A stretch of 64,000 nt of DNA from Oscillospiraceae bacterium (GTDB lineage Bacteria > Bacillota > Clostridia > UBA1381), in contig JAFLUB010000003.1 of assembly GCA_022509025.1 (NCBI GenBank), positions 1 to 64,000 on the forward strand, in the 5' to 3' direction. The notes beneath the pieces were generated by a model, which had not been told where the DNA came from, did not search any database, and saw only the letters and a program-made list of their open reading frames with translations. The position numbers and the translations under genes are program-made. Below are positions 63,519 to 64,000 of this stretch, piece by piece; within the stretch, counting starts at the first letter, position 1; each line of letters opens with the position of its first letter.

Positions 63519-64000
63519 ATGGGAAAATATATTATTGCAGGTAACTGGAAGATGAATAAGCTTCCGTCAGAAACTTACGATTTCGTAAAAGAGGTTGCAG
63601 AAGCAACAAAGGGCGCGTCATGCGAAGTAGTTTGCTGCACACCGTATGTATGTCTTGCTCCTGCTATTGAGGCTGCAAAGGGCACACATGTAAAAATTGG
63701 CGCTGAGAACCTCCACTTTGAGGACAAGGGCGCGTTCACAGGTGAAGTAAGCGCAGATATGCTTGTTGACTTAGGCGTTCAGTACGTTATAATCGGTCAC
63801 AGCGAAAGACGCGAGTATAACAACGAGACTGATGAGACAGTTAATTTAAAGGCTAAAAAGGCTCTCGAAAAGGGTCTTACTCCTATCGTATGCTGCGGCG
63901 AGAGCTTAGAGCAGAGAGAAGTGGGAATTACTATGGACTTAATCACAATCCAGATTAAGAAAGCATTCGCGGGTATTTCTGCTGACGATGCTAAGAAGGT
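63519..64000 (+). CDS. tpiA: Triosephosphate isomerase (3'-truncated by window end)
   Basis: ATG after AAAGGAG; MGKYIIAGNWKMNKLPSETYDFVKEV...VIIGHSERREYNNETDE. Confidence 0.97.
   Translation, partial: MGKYIIAGNWKMNKLPSETYDFVKEVAEATKGASCEVVCCTPYVCLAPAIEAAKGTHVKIGAENLHFEDKGAFTGEVSADMLVDLGVQYVIIGHSERREYNNETDETVNLKAKKALEKGLTPIVCCGESLEQREVGITMDLITIQIKKAFAGISADDAKK

Overview
The window is dominated by one uninterrupted minus-strand gene of about 52.9 kb (complement 654..53504). It encodes a predicted secreted protein of about 17,600 aa. Reading the translation by eye gives this architecture, N to C: Sec signal peptide; acidic Ser/Thr/Glu-rich region with a 4x11-aa repeat; 15 consecutive seven-bladed RCC1-type beta-propellers (about 105 blades), each followed by an Ig/Big-like domain; about 60 tandem cadherin-like beta-sandwich domains. 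One of the cadherin-like domains is interrupted by two GLUG-motif modules bracketed by cysteines. The C-terminus is a carboxypeptidase-regulatory-like domain and a dockerin-like module whose two EF-hand-like halves are separated by about 215 aa that include an Asp-X repeat. A stand-alone IS200-type tnpA lies just downstream of the giant gene. The right-hand 10 kb is ordinary Firmicutes/Clostridia-type housekeeping DNA: L7Ae-like protein, rpsL, rpsG, fusA, tuf, coaBC (convergent), a zinc-ribbon/TM2 protein, spmA, spmB, pgk and a truncated tpiA. spmAB suggest an endospore-former lineage. All domain names are motif recognition by eye; no database search was run.
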